This document shows, one piece after another, positions 55,136 to 64,000 of a DNA stretch of 64,000 nucleotides (positions within the stretch are counted from its first letter, which is position 1; every line of letters starts with the position of its first letter). The notes under the pieces were generated by a model. It was not told the DNA's origin, did no database searches, and worked only from the letters and a program-made list of their open reading frames with translations. Origin of the DNA: CAWBVG01 sp963792175 (GTDB lineage: Bacteria > Acidobacteriota > Vicinamibacteria > Vicinamibacterales > CAVVIG01); assembly GCA_963792175.1 (NCBI GenBank), contig CAWBVG010000047.1, positions 1-64,000 of the forward strand, written 5' to 3'. Position numbers and translations under genes: made by a program.

Positions 55136-55990
55136 TCAGCCGCGCGTGATCGCCAGGCCCGGCGCCTTGGCCGGCTTGTCCGGCTCGATGTGGTGCGCCT
55201 CGAGATGCCGGCGCAGCTGATTGAAGGCGTCGGCCGGCGTGTCGGCGTAGTGCAGCAGCTCGATGTCCTTGTCGGCGATGGCGCCCCACTCGGCCATCGG
55301 CTTCACGTTGAGCACCTGGTCCCAGTACTCCCGGCCGTAGAGGATGACGCCGATCTTCTTGGAGAGCTTGTCGGTCTGCACGAGCGTGAGGATTTCGAAG
55401 AGCTCGTCGCACGTCCCGAAGCCGCCGGGAAAAATCACCAGCGCCTTCGAGAGGTACGCGAACCAGAACTTGCGCATGAAGAAATAATGGAACTCGAAGT
55501 GCAGGCCTTCGGTGATGAACGGATTCGCCCCCTGCTCGAACGGCAGCCGGATGTTGAGGCCGATGGTCTTGCCGCCGGCCTCGCGGGCGCCGCGATTGGC
55601 GGCTTCCATGATGCCGGGGCCGCCGCCCGACGTGACGACGAACCGGTGGTTCTCGAAAGGGAGCGTCAGGCTCCAGGCCGTCAGCATGGCGGCGAGCTCG
55701 CGCGCCTCCTCGTAGTACTTGGCCCACTCGACCGCCTTGCGGCTCTTCAGGAGCTCCTTCTGGTACTGTTCGTCGGCGTCGCGTTCGCCGCGCGCGCGCA
55801 GCGTCGACAGCGCCCGCTCCGCGCGTTCGCGGCTATCGACTCTCGCCGACCCGAAGAAGACCACCGTGTCCTGGATCTTCTGCTGCTTGAAGCGGCGGAG
55901 CGGCTCGAGGTACTCGGCCAGAATGCGAATGGGACGTGCGTCTCCGCTTTCGAGAAACGCCTGGTTCAAGTACGCTAACGGCTGCGACAT
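55136..55990 (-). CDS. LOG-family Rossmann-fold protein
   Basis: A 284-residue protein of the TIGR00730/LOG family (cytokinin riboside monophosphate phosphoribohydrolase type). Signature motifs are VTSGGGPGIMEAANRGA and FPGGFGTCDELFEILTL (PGGxGTxxE). QDTVVFFGSARV starts the nucleotide-binding fold. The N-terminal extension is long, as in the larger bacterial members. Nucleotide monophosphate hydrolysis is expected; the physiological substrate is unknown. Confidence 0.92.
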   Translation of the reverse strand: MSQPLAYLNQAFLESGDARPIRILAEYLEPLRRFKQQKIQDTVVFFGSARVDSRERAERALSTLRARGERDADEQYQKELLKSRKAVEWAKYYEEARELAAMLTAWSLTLPFENHRFVVTSGGGPGIMEAANRGAREAGGKTIGLNIRLPFEQGANPFITEGLHFEFHYFFMRKFWFAYLSKALVIFPGGFGTCDELFEILTLVQTDKLSKKIGVILYGREYWDQVLNVKPMAEWGAIADKDIELLHYADTPADAFNQLRRHLEAHHIEPDKPAKAPGLAITRG

Positions 55991-56043
55991 ATAGGCACTT
56001 TACCATCACACGTCGGCCCGAGCCCGGAGGAGCTGCCGCTCTC

Positions 56044-57613
56044 ATGAAGGTCTTCGCTGCAGGACTCGCACTCGTCACACTGGCGACACTCGGATCCACT
56101 GCCGCCCAGCAGGTCCAGTCGACACCGTCGATTCACGCACGAACGGCGCGTCGTCTCGTCATCAGGAATGCCATGGTCATCTACGGCAACGCCAAGCCGC
56201 CGTACGGACCGGTGGACATCATCGTACAGGATGGGCTGATCACGTCCATCACCGGGTCGCCTGACTCGCCCGCCGCTCGCGGCGGCATCGGACGCGGTGA
56301 TCGACGCCGCCGGCAAGTACGTGATGCCCGGCATCGTCAACGCCCACATGCACTGGCATGAAGAGCGTCAGCCCGGCATGCCGCAGCCGATTCAGTACGA
56401 GCGCAACCTCTACCTCGCCGCCGGGGTGACCACGGCGCGTGAAGTCGGCGGCGATTTCGAGAAGTCGAAGAAGTGGCAGGCGGAAAGCAACGCGCACACG
56501 ATCGTCGCGCCCCGGATTCTGGTGTACCCGTTCGTCAGCAAGGGTCGCACCGGAGCGCCCGCCGAGATCCGTGCGTGGATCCGCGAGATGAAGCAGAAGG
56601 GCGCCGACGGCCTGAAGATCATCGGCATGGATCGCGATCAGCTCGAGGCGATCATGGACGAGGCCCACACCCTCGGGCTGCGCACGGCGACGCACATCGC
56701 GGTCGAAGAGACCACCGCCGACGACTACATCGACCTGGGCGTCAACTCGATCGAACATTTCTACGGTGTCGCCGACGCGGCGCTGCCCGGCATCCAGGCG
56801 TTCCCGCCGGAGATGAACTACTCGAACGAGATCCACCGCTTCGGCCGCGCTGGCGAGCTGTACGCGCAGGCCGACCCGGCGAAGCTGCACAAGGTCATCG
56901 ACCGGATGGTGGAGCGCCACGTCGCGTGGGATCCGACGTTCTCGATCTACGAGGCCAGCCGCGACCTGATGCGCGCGCAGAACCAGCCGTGGTTCCGCGA
57001 CTACCTCCACCCGTCGATGCAGAAGTACTTCGAGGGCTCGGTCGAAAACCACGGGTCGTACTTCTTCGGCTGGACGAGCACCCAGGAGTCGCGGTGGAAA
57101 CAGCAGTACCGCATCTGGATGGACGCGGTGCGCGAGTTCGCCCGGAAGGGCGGCCTCGTCACGACCGGAGACGATGCCGGGTACATCTACTCGATGTACG
57201 GCTTCGGCATCTCGCGGGAGCTCGAGCTGCACGAGGAAGCGGGATTCCAGCCGCTCGAAGTGATCGAGCACGCGACGTGGAACGGCGCGAAATTGATCGG
57301 CATGGAGGATCGGCTCGGCAAGGTGCGCGAAGGCTTCATCGCCGATCTCCTCGTCGTCAACGGCAACCCGCTCGAGAACCTCAAGCTGCTGAGCCCGTAC
57401 GGCGCCGATGTCATGCTGCTCAACGGCAAGCCGGCGCCCAACTACGCGCCGATCGGCCGGGGCGACAAGGCCCAGAACGCCCACGGCGGCGGCATCGAGT
57501 GGACGATCAAGGACGGCATCCCGTATCACGTGCCGACGCTGATGCGGGAAGTGAAAGACATGGTGACCCGGGCTCGGGCGGACCGTTCACGGTCGACAGC
57601 GCCTGGGCAATGA
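56044..57613 (+). CDS. Exported metal-dependent amidohydrolase (frameshifted)
   Basis: Amidohydrolase of about 520 residues in two frames. From ATG 56044 it has a signal peptide (MKVFAAGLALVTLATLGSTA) and the N-terminal composite strand RRLVIRNAMVIYGN with VDIIVQDGLITSI. One extra base near 56280 leads to IDAAGKYVMPGIVNAHMHWH, the first metal motif (HxH). Other ligands are probably in GLKIIGMD, RTATHIAVEE, NSIEHFYGV and TTGDDAG. The C-terminal strand (EGFIADLLVVNGNPLENLKL) closes the composite domain. Substrate unknown. It ends 8 bases before the third TTGGTGAT hairpin. Confidence 0.87.
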
Positions 57614-57620
57614 CGCCGAG

Positions 57621-57819
57621 CGATTTGGTGATTTGGTGATTAGGTGATTGGGTGATCGTTGGTGGATTGCGGGATTGGGTGATTGAGTGATTGGACCGGA
57701 ATGACCCGATCGCAGCAAATGGGGCAATCCTGCAATCACTCAGTCAGATCCATCACCCAATCCCGGCAATCACCCAATCCCACATCGATCACCAAACCAC
57801 CAAATCACCAAATCACCAG
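57621..57819. repeat. TTGGTGAT word-repeat hairpin, copy 3
   Basis: The left arm (57621-57694) has gatttggtg, atttggtgat, taggtgattg and ggtggattgc. The right arm (57726-57819) has aatcctgcaatcac, catcacccaatcc and caccaaatcacc. It ends directly at the ATG of the SRPBCC gene, so the right arm doubles as that gene's 5' leader. Confidence 0.82.
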
Positions 57820-58284
57820 ATGACAGCGTCTCCCCACCTCGATGTCAGCGCGGTGATCGCCGCGCCTCCCGGCCGGGTCATGAAAGCGTTCTTCGACCAC
57901 GAGACGCTTCACGCCTGGTGGCAGGCGTCGCATTCGGTGACGACGCCGCGGGCGCTCGGCGTCTACGCGATTGAGTGGCCACCGACCGATTTCCACGACG
58001 ACATCCTCGGCCGCCTCGGCGGCGTCTTCCGGGGCACGGTCGTGAAATGTCAGGTCGGCGAGGGCTTTTTCGTCGCAGACGCGTTCTGGCTTCCGCCGGA
58101 CGGCGATCCCATCGGACCGATGGCGCTGGAGGTCTCCCTGAGAGCGGAGCCGGGCGGTGCCACGCACGTGCACGTCGTGCAGAGCGGTTTCGAGGAAACG
58201 CCGCGCTGGCGGCGCTATTACGAAGTGATTGGCGTCGGCTGGGAACGCGCGCTCGCGTCGCTGAAGGCGCTGCTCGAGCACTAG
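57820..58284 (+). CDS. SRPBCC/AHSA1-like protein
   Basis: A 154-residue START-like protein: VSAVIAAPPGRVMKAFFDHE, TLHAWWQASHSV, YYEVIGVGWERALASLKALL. This is the Aha1/SRPBCC pattern of small ligand-binding helix-grip proteins. The ATG at 57820 falls exactly at the end of a repeat arm and no ribosome site is present; the frame is open upstream through the repeat. Ligand unknown. Confidence 0.82.
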   Translation: MTASPHLDVSAVIAAPPGRVMKAFFDHETLHAWWQASHSVTTPRALGVYAIEWPPTDFHDDILGRLGGVFRGTVVKCQVGEGFFVADAFWLPPDGDPIGPMALEVSLRAEPGGATHVHVVQSGFEETPRWRRYYEVIGVGWERALASLKALLEH

Positions 58285-58293
58285 CAGCCCGTG

Positions 58294-58428
58294 GTGCAAC
58301 TCCATCGTCGCACCGAGACGGCGAGGCGCCCCATGCAAGGCGTGACGACTGAGAATATCGGAATATTTGAGGGAGGAGCAACGCAGCCAGCGGGGATGCA
58401 TGCCGTTCGAATGCAGATGGAGTTGCAC
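58294..58428. mobile_element. MITE-like element with 13-bp terminal inverted repeats
   Basis: Bounded by gtgcaactccatc (58294-58306) and its exact inverse gatggagttgcac (58416-58428). It is about 135 bases long with no coding capacity; inside it holds an aatatcggaatattt palindromic stretch and ggaggagcaacg. It lies between the SRPBCC gene and the GT-C-like gene. The form is that of a non-autonomous miniature transposable element; no transposase is present in the window. Confidence 0.65.
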
Positions 58429-58443
58429 GGTGCCTGCCGGGCC

Positions 58444-60586
58444 ATGACTCGTCGCCACACCGCGGCGGCATTCGCCTTCTTTGTCGGGGTGGCATTGATG
58501 GCCACCTATCCGCTGCTGCGACACCCCGCGCGCACGATTGCCGGCGGCCTCGGCGACCCGATCATTCTGACCACGGTTCTGGCCTGGGACGCCGACCGCT
58601 TCCTGCACGGGTTGCGCGGGCTCTGGGATCCGCCGTTCTTCTTCCCGCACCGCTGGGCGCTGGCCTACTCGGAGCACATGCTCGGCGTCGCCATCTTCAC
58701 GGCTCCCGTCGAGTGGCTGTTTGGCAACCCGGTGCTCACCTACAACGTGGCCTACATCGGATCCTACGTGCTCGCGGGCTTCGGGATGTTTCTGCTGACG
58801 CACGCGCTCTGGGGCAGCACGGCCGCTGCGCTGTTGTCCGGCCTCGCTTTCGCGCTGACGCCGTATCGGCTCGCGCAGACGTCGCACCTGCAGGTGCTGA
58901 TGAGCGGCTGGATGCCCATCGGCCTGCTGGCGCTGCATCGCTACCTGGGTACCGGCTCGCGCCGGTGGCTGGCGGCGTTTGCCGCAGCCTACCTGCTCAC
59001 CGCGCTCTCGAATGCCTACTACACGTATTTCTTCCTCCTTCCGATCGGCGTGGTGATCGGCATCGAACTCGTGCGGCCACGACTGCCGCGGACGCGAATC
59101 CTCCGTGACCTCGCGGTTGCCGGCGTGACCATTGCGGCGGTGATGGCGCCGATTGCGCTGGTGTACATCCGGCTGCAACGCGACATGGGCTTCACGCGCG
59201 ATGTCGGCCAGCTGGGCGGGTTGAGCGCCCGCCTCGCGGACTACTTCCGAGTTGCCGCCGGAGCGTGGAACTGGGGCGGCCTCCTCCCCGACGGCGGGGG
59301 CGAGCGGCAGCTGTTCCACGGCTTCACGGTGATCGTGTTCGCTGTCGTCGGCGCCTGCTATCGCCGCGCGCGACCGCACAATGCCGCCGGCTGGCGACCG
59401 ATTGCGGACGGTGACGACCTACGGATTGATGGCGCTGCTTGCCGTCTGGCTTTCGATGGGGCCAGGCCCGTGGCGTCCGTACCTCCTGCTCTACAACTAC
59501 GTTCCAGGCTTCAACGGCATGCGCGTACCCGCGCGCCTGGCATCGATCGTCGTCCTCGCGCTGTCGGTGCTCGCGGGCGGCGGCTTCGCGTGGCTCTTCA
59601 ATCGGCTGCCGCGCCGGTTGGCGGCCATCGCGGCGATCGCATTCGGAGCGGTGATCGTCGTCGAGGGGCAACATGGCGTCGGCGTTCAGGAAGTCCCCGG
59701 GTGGAGCGACAACAACTGGGACCGCGTGGCGTACGCCTGGCTGCGCGACAGTCCGCCCGGCGGAGTACTCGAGCTCGACATCACCGAATTGAATTTCTTT
59801 CAAACGGCGACGACGATGTTCCAGCTCAACGCGCTGCGGCATCGCCATCCGATCGTGAACGGCTACTCGGGATGGTCGACGCAGCTTCAGGAACTGCTCG
59901 GCGTCCGCGAGTCACCCCTGCGCGAGCCGGGCGGACTGCCGCAGGTCTTGCGGGGTCTCCGACGGGCGGGCGTCCGTTACGTGCTGCTCCATGAGGCGAC
60001 GTTCGTCGATAAGGCGGTGCCGCAGCGGCTCGCCGCGGAGATGCAGGCGGCCGGCGATCAGATCGCCGAGGCCCACGAGTGGCCGGGCACGTGGGCGTGG
60101 CGGCTGAAAGATCTCGACCCAAGTCCTCCGGCACCCGCGGGCCTGACCTTGCTCGACCCGAGGACGTTCGATTCGCACGCCTCGGAACAGTCCACGCGCC
60201 TCGGGTTGATCTTCGATGGAAACCTCGACACGCGCTGGATGACCGGCGCGCGCCAGGCCGGCACGGAGTGGGTCGAGATTCGGCTGCCGCGGCCGACCGA
60301 TGTGCGCCGGCTCGAGATCGTCGGCGCCGGCCGGACGCTTCTCGATTATCCTCGGCACCTCACGGTCGATTCGGTCGACTCCGGAGGCGCCATCCGGACG
60401 CTGTTCGATGACAGCGTGGTCGATCGATACGTGGAATCGGTGGCGTTCCACGACCAGCATCCGTCAATCGCCATCGATCTGGCGCCAAACGACACGAGCA
60501 TGCTGCGGATCGCGCAAACCGGACACGGCGGCAGCTGGTGGTCGATTCACGAATTGAAGATGTGGGCACAGCAGGAGAAGCACTGA
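58444..60586 (+). CDS. Polytopic membrane protein with C-terminal discoidin domain (frameshifted)
   Basis: About 714 residues. N-terminal membrane helices follow a loop with GGLGDPIILTTVLAWDAD, then LYNYV-type and further helices (ALLSGLAFALTPYRL, LTALSNAYYTYFFLLPIGVV), the general form of GT-C glycosyltransferases. One extra base near 59395 joins GWRP to LRTVTTYGLMALLAVWLS. A soluble part (WLRDSPPGGVLELDITELNF) is followed by a C-terminal F5/8-type (discoidin) beta domain: LGLIFDGNLDTRWMTGARQ, RRLEIVGAGRTLLDYPRHL. It is followed after 3 bases by a shortened paralogue. Substrate and donor are unknown. Confidence 0.75.
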
Positions 60587-60589
60587 TCC

Positions 60590-61241
60590 ATGCGCCGCGC
60601 CACCCTGCTGGCGTTCCTGACGTTCGTCGCCGCTGCACTCCTGGCAACCTATCCGTTGCTGCGACAGCCGTCGCGCACGATTGCCGGCGGCCTCGCTGAC
60701 CCGATCATCCTGACGACCGTTCTGGCGTGGGACGCGGACGGTACATGGGCGTGGCGATTGAAGGACATCGACCCGCGGCCCCCGCCGGCTCCGAACCTGA
60801 CCTTGCTCGATCCGAAGGCCTTCGACATGCGCGCGTCGCACGAGCCATCGCGACTGCCGCTGATCTTCGACGCCAACCTCGACACGCGATGGCTGACGGG
60901 CGAACGTCAGGCCGGGACCGAATGGGTCGAGGTGCGGCTGCCACGGCCGGCGCATCTGCGCAGGCTCGAGATCGTTGGCGGCGGCCGTTCGGTGCTCGAC
61001 TATCCTCAGCGGCTCAGGATCGACTCGACCGACTCGACGGGCGTCTCGCAAGTCGTTGTTCGACGATAGCGTCGTCGAACCGTACGTGGAGTCGGTGGCG
61101 TTCAACGACCTGCATCCGTCAGTCGCGCTGGATCTGCCTCGGAACCAGACGGTCGTGTTGCGCATCCAACAGACAGGGCGCGGCGCGAACTGGTGGTCCA
61201 TTTACGAGCTGAAGCTCTGGGAGCAGAAGGAGGAGCGATGA
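60590..61241 (+). CDS. Shortened paralogue of the upstream GT-C/discoidin protein (frameshifted)
   Basis: About 216 residues. Its first 50 residues (LLATYPLLRQPSRTIAGGLA, ILTTVLAWDAD) match the N-terminus of the upstream gene; then the sequence jumps directly to GTWAWRLKDIDP and the discoidin domain (FDANLDTRWLTGERQAGTEW). About 490 residues of the neighbour are missing between AWDAD and GTWAWRLKD. One extra base near 61050 separates STGVS from KSLFDDSVVEPY. The copies have diverged by many substitutions, so the deletion is not an assembly collapse of identical repeats. One membrane helix and an outside carbohydrate-binding-like domain remain. The end overlaps the next start (ATGA). Confidence 0.75.
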
Positions 61242-62889
61242 ACGTCGTCAGACCGTTGGTCATGCTTGCTCTGACCGTGATGCCAGGCCTGCAGGCGCAG
61301 CAGCACCAACACCCCGCGACCGTCGCGCCGCCGGCCACGCTCGATGGCCGGCCTGGGCCGCCTGCACCATGCGATCGCGACGAAGAACGCTGACGCGCAA
61401 CGGTTCTTCGATCAAGGGTTGACCTACGTCTACGGCTTCAACCACGACGAAGCCATCCGGTCGTTTCGCCGCGCCGCGGAGCTCGACCCATCGTCGCCGA
61501 TGCCGCACTGGGGCATCGCGCTGGCGCTTGGACCCAACATCAACCTCGACGTCGATCCCGAGCGTGAGAAGGCGGCCTACGACGAGGCGCAACAGGCGAA
61601 GGCGCTCCTGCGGCGGCGCGCCGGCCAACGAGCGCGCGTATGTCGAGGCGCTCGCCGTGCGGTATTCAGACGATCCGAAGGCCGATCTGAAAGCGCTGGC
61701 TGTGAAGTACAAGGACGCCATGCGGAACGTCATGCGTCGGTATCCCGACGACCTCGACGCCGCAACGCTCTACGCGGAAAGCCTGATGGACCTGAACCCG
61801 TGGCAGCTCTGGTCGCCCGCCGGCACACCAGCAGCGGGCACCGAAGAGATCGTCTCCGTCCTCGAGAGCGTTCTGCGCCGCGATCCCCAGCACATCGGCG
61901 CCAACCATTACTACATCCACGCCGTCGAGGCGTCGAAGACGCCGGAGCGCGCGCTCCAGAGCGCGAAGCGGCTGGACACGCTGGTGCCGGCGGCCGGCCA
62001 TCTGGTCCACATGCCGGCGCACATCTACATGCGAACGGGCGATTACCTCTCAGCTGTCTCGAGCAATGCCAAGGCGGCGGAGGTCGATCGCGCGTACATC
62101 GCCGCCAACAAACCAGCCGGCATCTACCCGGCGATGTACTACAACCACAACCTCGACTTCCTGGCATCCGCCGCCATGATGTCGGGACAGTTCGCGACGG
62201 CGAAGAAGGCGGCGGACGAGCTGGTCACGAACGTGACGCCTGCGCTCGCGGAGATGGCCATGCTCGAACCATTCGCCGCGAAGACGCTGTTCGTGCTGCT
62301 GCGGTTCGCGCGGTGGGACGATGTCCTGAAGTTGCCGGCAGCGGATGCGAAGTTTCCCCTGCTGGTCACGCTTTCGCATTTCGGCCGCGGGATCGCGCAC
62401 GCGGCCCGCGGCAATCTTGCCGAGGCCGAGCGAGAGCGCGGGGCCTACGCCGAAGCGCGGAAGGCGATCAAGCCGGAGAGCGACTGGGGGTTCAACAAGG
62501 CCAAGAACATGCTCGAGGTCACCGACGCCGTGCTTGACGCGTGGATCGCGCGCGCGCGCCGCGACGAGGCCGCCGCGATCGATGCGTGGCGGATCGCCGT
62601 CATCAAGGAAGACATGCTCAATTACAACGAGCCGCCCGATTGGTTCTATCCGTCGCGCGAGTCGCTCGGCGCCGCGCTGCTGCGCGCCAAGCGTTTCCCG
62701 CAGGCCGAGCAAGCCTTCCGCGACGACCTCACGCGCAACCCGAAGAACGGCCGATCGCTCTACGGCCTGTGGCAGACGATGCTGGCGTCGCGGAAGACGC
62801 TGGAAACGCCGGCGGTCGAGGCGGCGGAGAAGCAGTTCCGCGAGGCCTGGAAGCACGCGGACGTGATGTTGAATATCGAAGAGATGTAA
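61238..62889 (+). CDS. Exported TPR protein (two frameshifts)
   Basis: About 540 residues in three frames. The ATG at 61238 has AAGGAGG and a signal peptide (RPLVMLALTVMPGLQA). One extra G in CTCGATGG near 61343 leads to MAGLGRLHHAIATKNADAQR and the first TPR unit (RFFDQGLTYVYGFNHDEAIR). A second extra base near 61617 leads to PANERAYVEALAVRY, with conserved NHYYIHAVE and PAHIYMRTGDY segments and several more TPR units to LNIEEM. Proteins of this type are common in Acidobacteria; the His-rich HAVE/MPAHIY region recalls copper- or metal-handling TPR proteins but no function is known. It is coupled to the preceding gene by an ATGA overlap. Confidence 0.8.
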
Positions 62890-62891
62890 TG

Positions 62892-62963
62892 ACGGCTTTT
62901 CACGAAGGCTCGAAGCATTTCTTCGTGACCTTCGTATCCTTCGTGTCTTCGTGATAAACCGTC
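62892..62963. repeat. CACGAAGG word-repeat hairpin, copy 2
   Basis: The left arm (62892-62915) is acggcttttcacgaaggctcgaag. The right arm (62921-62963) has cttcgtg words and ends cttcgtgataaaccgtc. The outer ends are the same as in the copy at 55017-55120. It lies between the convergent TPR and SRPBCC genes. Confidence 0.8.
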
Positions 62964-62969
62964 GCTCGG

Positions 62970-63580
62970 TCAGCGGCGGCGGCGTTTCGCGCGCATCATC
63001 AGATACGCGAGGCCCGCACCGACCGCGGCGGCGCCGGCGATGAGGGCAACGCCCGCATACGTGACCGGCCCTGGCGGCGGCGGCACGCTGACGCGGGCAG
63101 CGTCGGAGGATGCGCGGCGCCGCAGCAGCTCGAGCTTCAGGCTCTCTTCGCCCTGCGCCATCGCCCAGCGGTGATTCGCCTCGAACAGCGGCTTCAGCAG
63201 AAACGACAGATTGCGGAGGAGCGGCTTCTCCGCGCGGAGCCGCCAGTCGTAGGTCACGTCGACGGCACGGTCCATCCTGCTCGAAGGTCCAGACGCCGCG
63301 TCCCTCGAACCCGCCGCTCGCCACGATCGTGAAGCCGTGCGGATAGCGCGATTCGACGATCTCCGATTCCCAGAGAATCGTGTACGGGAGCCAGCCTTTC
63401 GTATGGAACCGCACGCGCCGGCCCAGACCGCGCGCGTCCGGCGGCCGCATCTCGACGACGTCGAGATAGACCGACGGCCACCACCGCACGAAGGCCAGCG
63501 GGTCGGCCAGGATGTCGGCCACCTCGCCGCACGTTCCCTCGACGCGCCAGCTGCGAGACGAACTGGTACTGGTTGCTCAC
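62970..63580 (-). CDS. SRPBCC protein with C-terminal membrane anchor (two frameshifts)
   Basis: About 202 residues. The GTG at 63580 gives MSNQYQFVS; one extra base near 63552 leads to SWRVEGTCGEVADILADP and the SRPBCC core (FVRWWPSVYLDVVEMRPPD, GWLPYTILWESEIVES, FTIVASGGFEGRGVWTFEQ). A second extra base near 63280 leads to DRAVDVTYDWRLRAEKPLL, a helix, and a C-terminal membrane segment (VTYAGVALIAGAAAVGAGLA) with a KRRRR tail. Polyketide-cyclase-like ligand binding is expected, tethered to the membrane. It starts 4 bases after the upstream M16 gene stop on the same strand. Confidence 0.8.
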
Positions 63581-63584
63581 CCGA

Positions 63585-64000
63585 CTACTGCGGCGCCGAC
63601 GTCTTTTTTCCTTCGACGTCGAAGAACGTGATGTCCTTGAACCCGGAGAGCTGATCTTTCACCTTCGCATAGTCGCCGACGACGACGATGACCGAGTTCT
63701 CGGAGCCGAGCAGCGCATTGGCGCCGCTCTTGATCTGCTCCGGCGTGAGGGCGGAAATCTTGCCCACGAACGTCTCGGGATAGTCCTTGGGCAGGCCGAA
63801 GACATACACCGTATTCAAGACCTGCGCGAGACCGCCCTGGGTCGCGGTCTGAATCGGGAAGATGCCGCGCAGGTATGACTTGGCGCCCTGCAGCTCCGCC
63901 CCGCTGCTGCCTTCCGCCCGCAGCTTGTCGATTTCCTTGAACACTTCTGTCGAGCGTTGCCCCGGTCACGTCGTTGCGCACGTCCGCGGCAAATCGATAG
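63585..64000 (-). CDS. M16 (pitrilysin-like) peptidase, C-terminal fragment (frameshifted)
   Basis: The C-terminal about 135 residues of an M16 peptidase-like protein; the 5' part lies beyond the window. From the edge the frame reads RFAADVRNDVTG; one extra base near 63950 then leads to VFKEIDKLRAEGSSGAELQG, KSYLRGIFPIQTATQGGLAQ, GLPKDYPETFVGKISALTPE and NSVIVVVGDYAKVKDQL. This matches the inactive or second half of periplasmic M16 enzymes, which ends in a VVVGD strand. The catalytic HxxEH motif would be outside the window if present. Confidence 0.85.

Noticed and set aside
52181..57819. TTGGTGAT arrays considered as CRISPR arrays
   Set aside because: The word is only about 8 bases, drifts between copies and has no unique spacers of constant length; each block is followed by its reverse complement, which a CRISPR array is not. 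No cas gene is present.
57691..57819. N-terminal extension of the SRPBCC gene through the repeat
   Set aside because: The extra 43 codons are translated repeat words (HHPIPAITQSHIDHQ-like); the SRPBCC domain begins right after the ATG at 57820.

Overview
The window is high-GC chromosomal DNA that most resembles a soil Acidobacteriota of the Vicinamibacteria type. This assignment is an inference from gene content: an ADOP-type ABC permease next to a PadR regulator, a TonB-dependent receptor with an N-terminal carboxypeptidase-regulatory domain, PEP-CTERM proteins, secreted YCF48/BNR-repeat and DUF4139 proteins, a DPP4-like S9 peptidase, and paired ECF sigma/anti-sigma genes. There is no rRNA, no complete tRNA and no CRISPR array.

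Layout. 0-3 kb: bphO-bphP, a heme oxygenase and bacteriophytochrome kinase operon on the minus strand. 3.2-7.7 kb: a scar made of a tRNA 3' half and an integrase C-terminus, followed by hypothetical secreted or membrane genes. 8-12.2 kb: a lipoprotein, a TIM-barrel-like protein and two PEP-CTERM proteins. 12.4-14.3 kb: ECF sigma factor with a zinc-finger/YCF48 anti-sigma. 14.4-23.4 kb: DUF4139 protein, Tat-exported esterase, S9 peptidase fused to YCF48 repeats, MBL hydrolase and an MsbA-like ABC exporter. 23.5-25.5 kb: SPFH/RHH/DUF3592-like operon with a palindromic operator. 25.5-31 kb: amidase, a second sigma/anti-sigma pair with a bactofilin-like RDD protein, and a creatininase. 31.2-32 kb: very small membrane proteins. 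32-38.6 kb: HI0933 flavoprotein, BlaI/BlaR1-like pair, PadR and ADOP permease. 38.7-50.1 kb: a two-component system (minus) diverging from an outer-membrane receptor, YncE-like, TolC, MFP and RND efflux operon (plus). 50.2-64 kb: small nucleic-acid-binding proteins, NamZ muramidase, an ankyrin/CxxCH protein, DinB, LOG, amidohydrolase, SRPBCC proteins, a GT-C/discoidin pair, a TPR protein and an M16 peptidase cut by the window edge.

Two window-wide properties matter for reading the annotation. First, about 26 genes or gene parts are broken by single-base frameshifts; nearly all are +1 insertions outside homopolymers, which looks like an insertion-prone, unpolished long-read assembly. I describe each such gene as one locus and state where the shift lies. 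Second, the ends of many genes carry a striking class of short-word repeats. Each locus has its own 7-9 base word, drifting in sequence and tandemly repeated, followed in most cases by the reverse-complement words, so that the locus can fold into a long hairpin. Ten intergenic loci and one in-gene locus are seen. Several supply the stop codon of the adjacent gene. Together with a REP-like palindrome inserted in frame in the S9 peptidase and a 135-bp element with 13-bp terminal inverted repeats, this is the most unusual content of the window.
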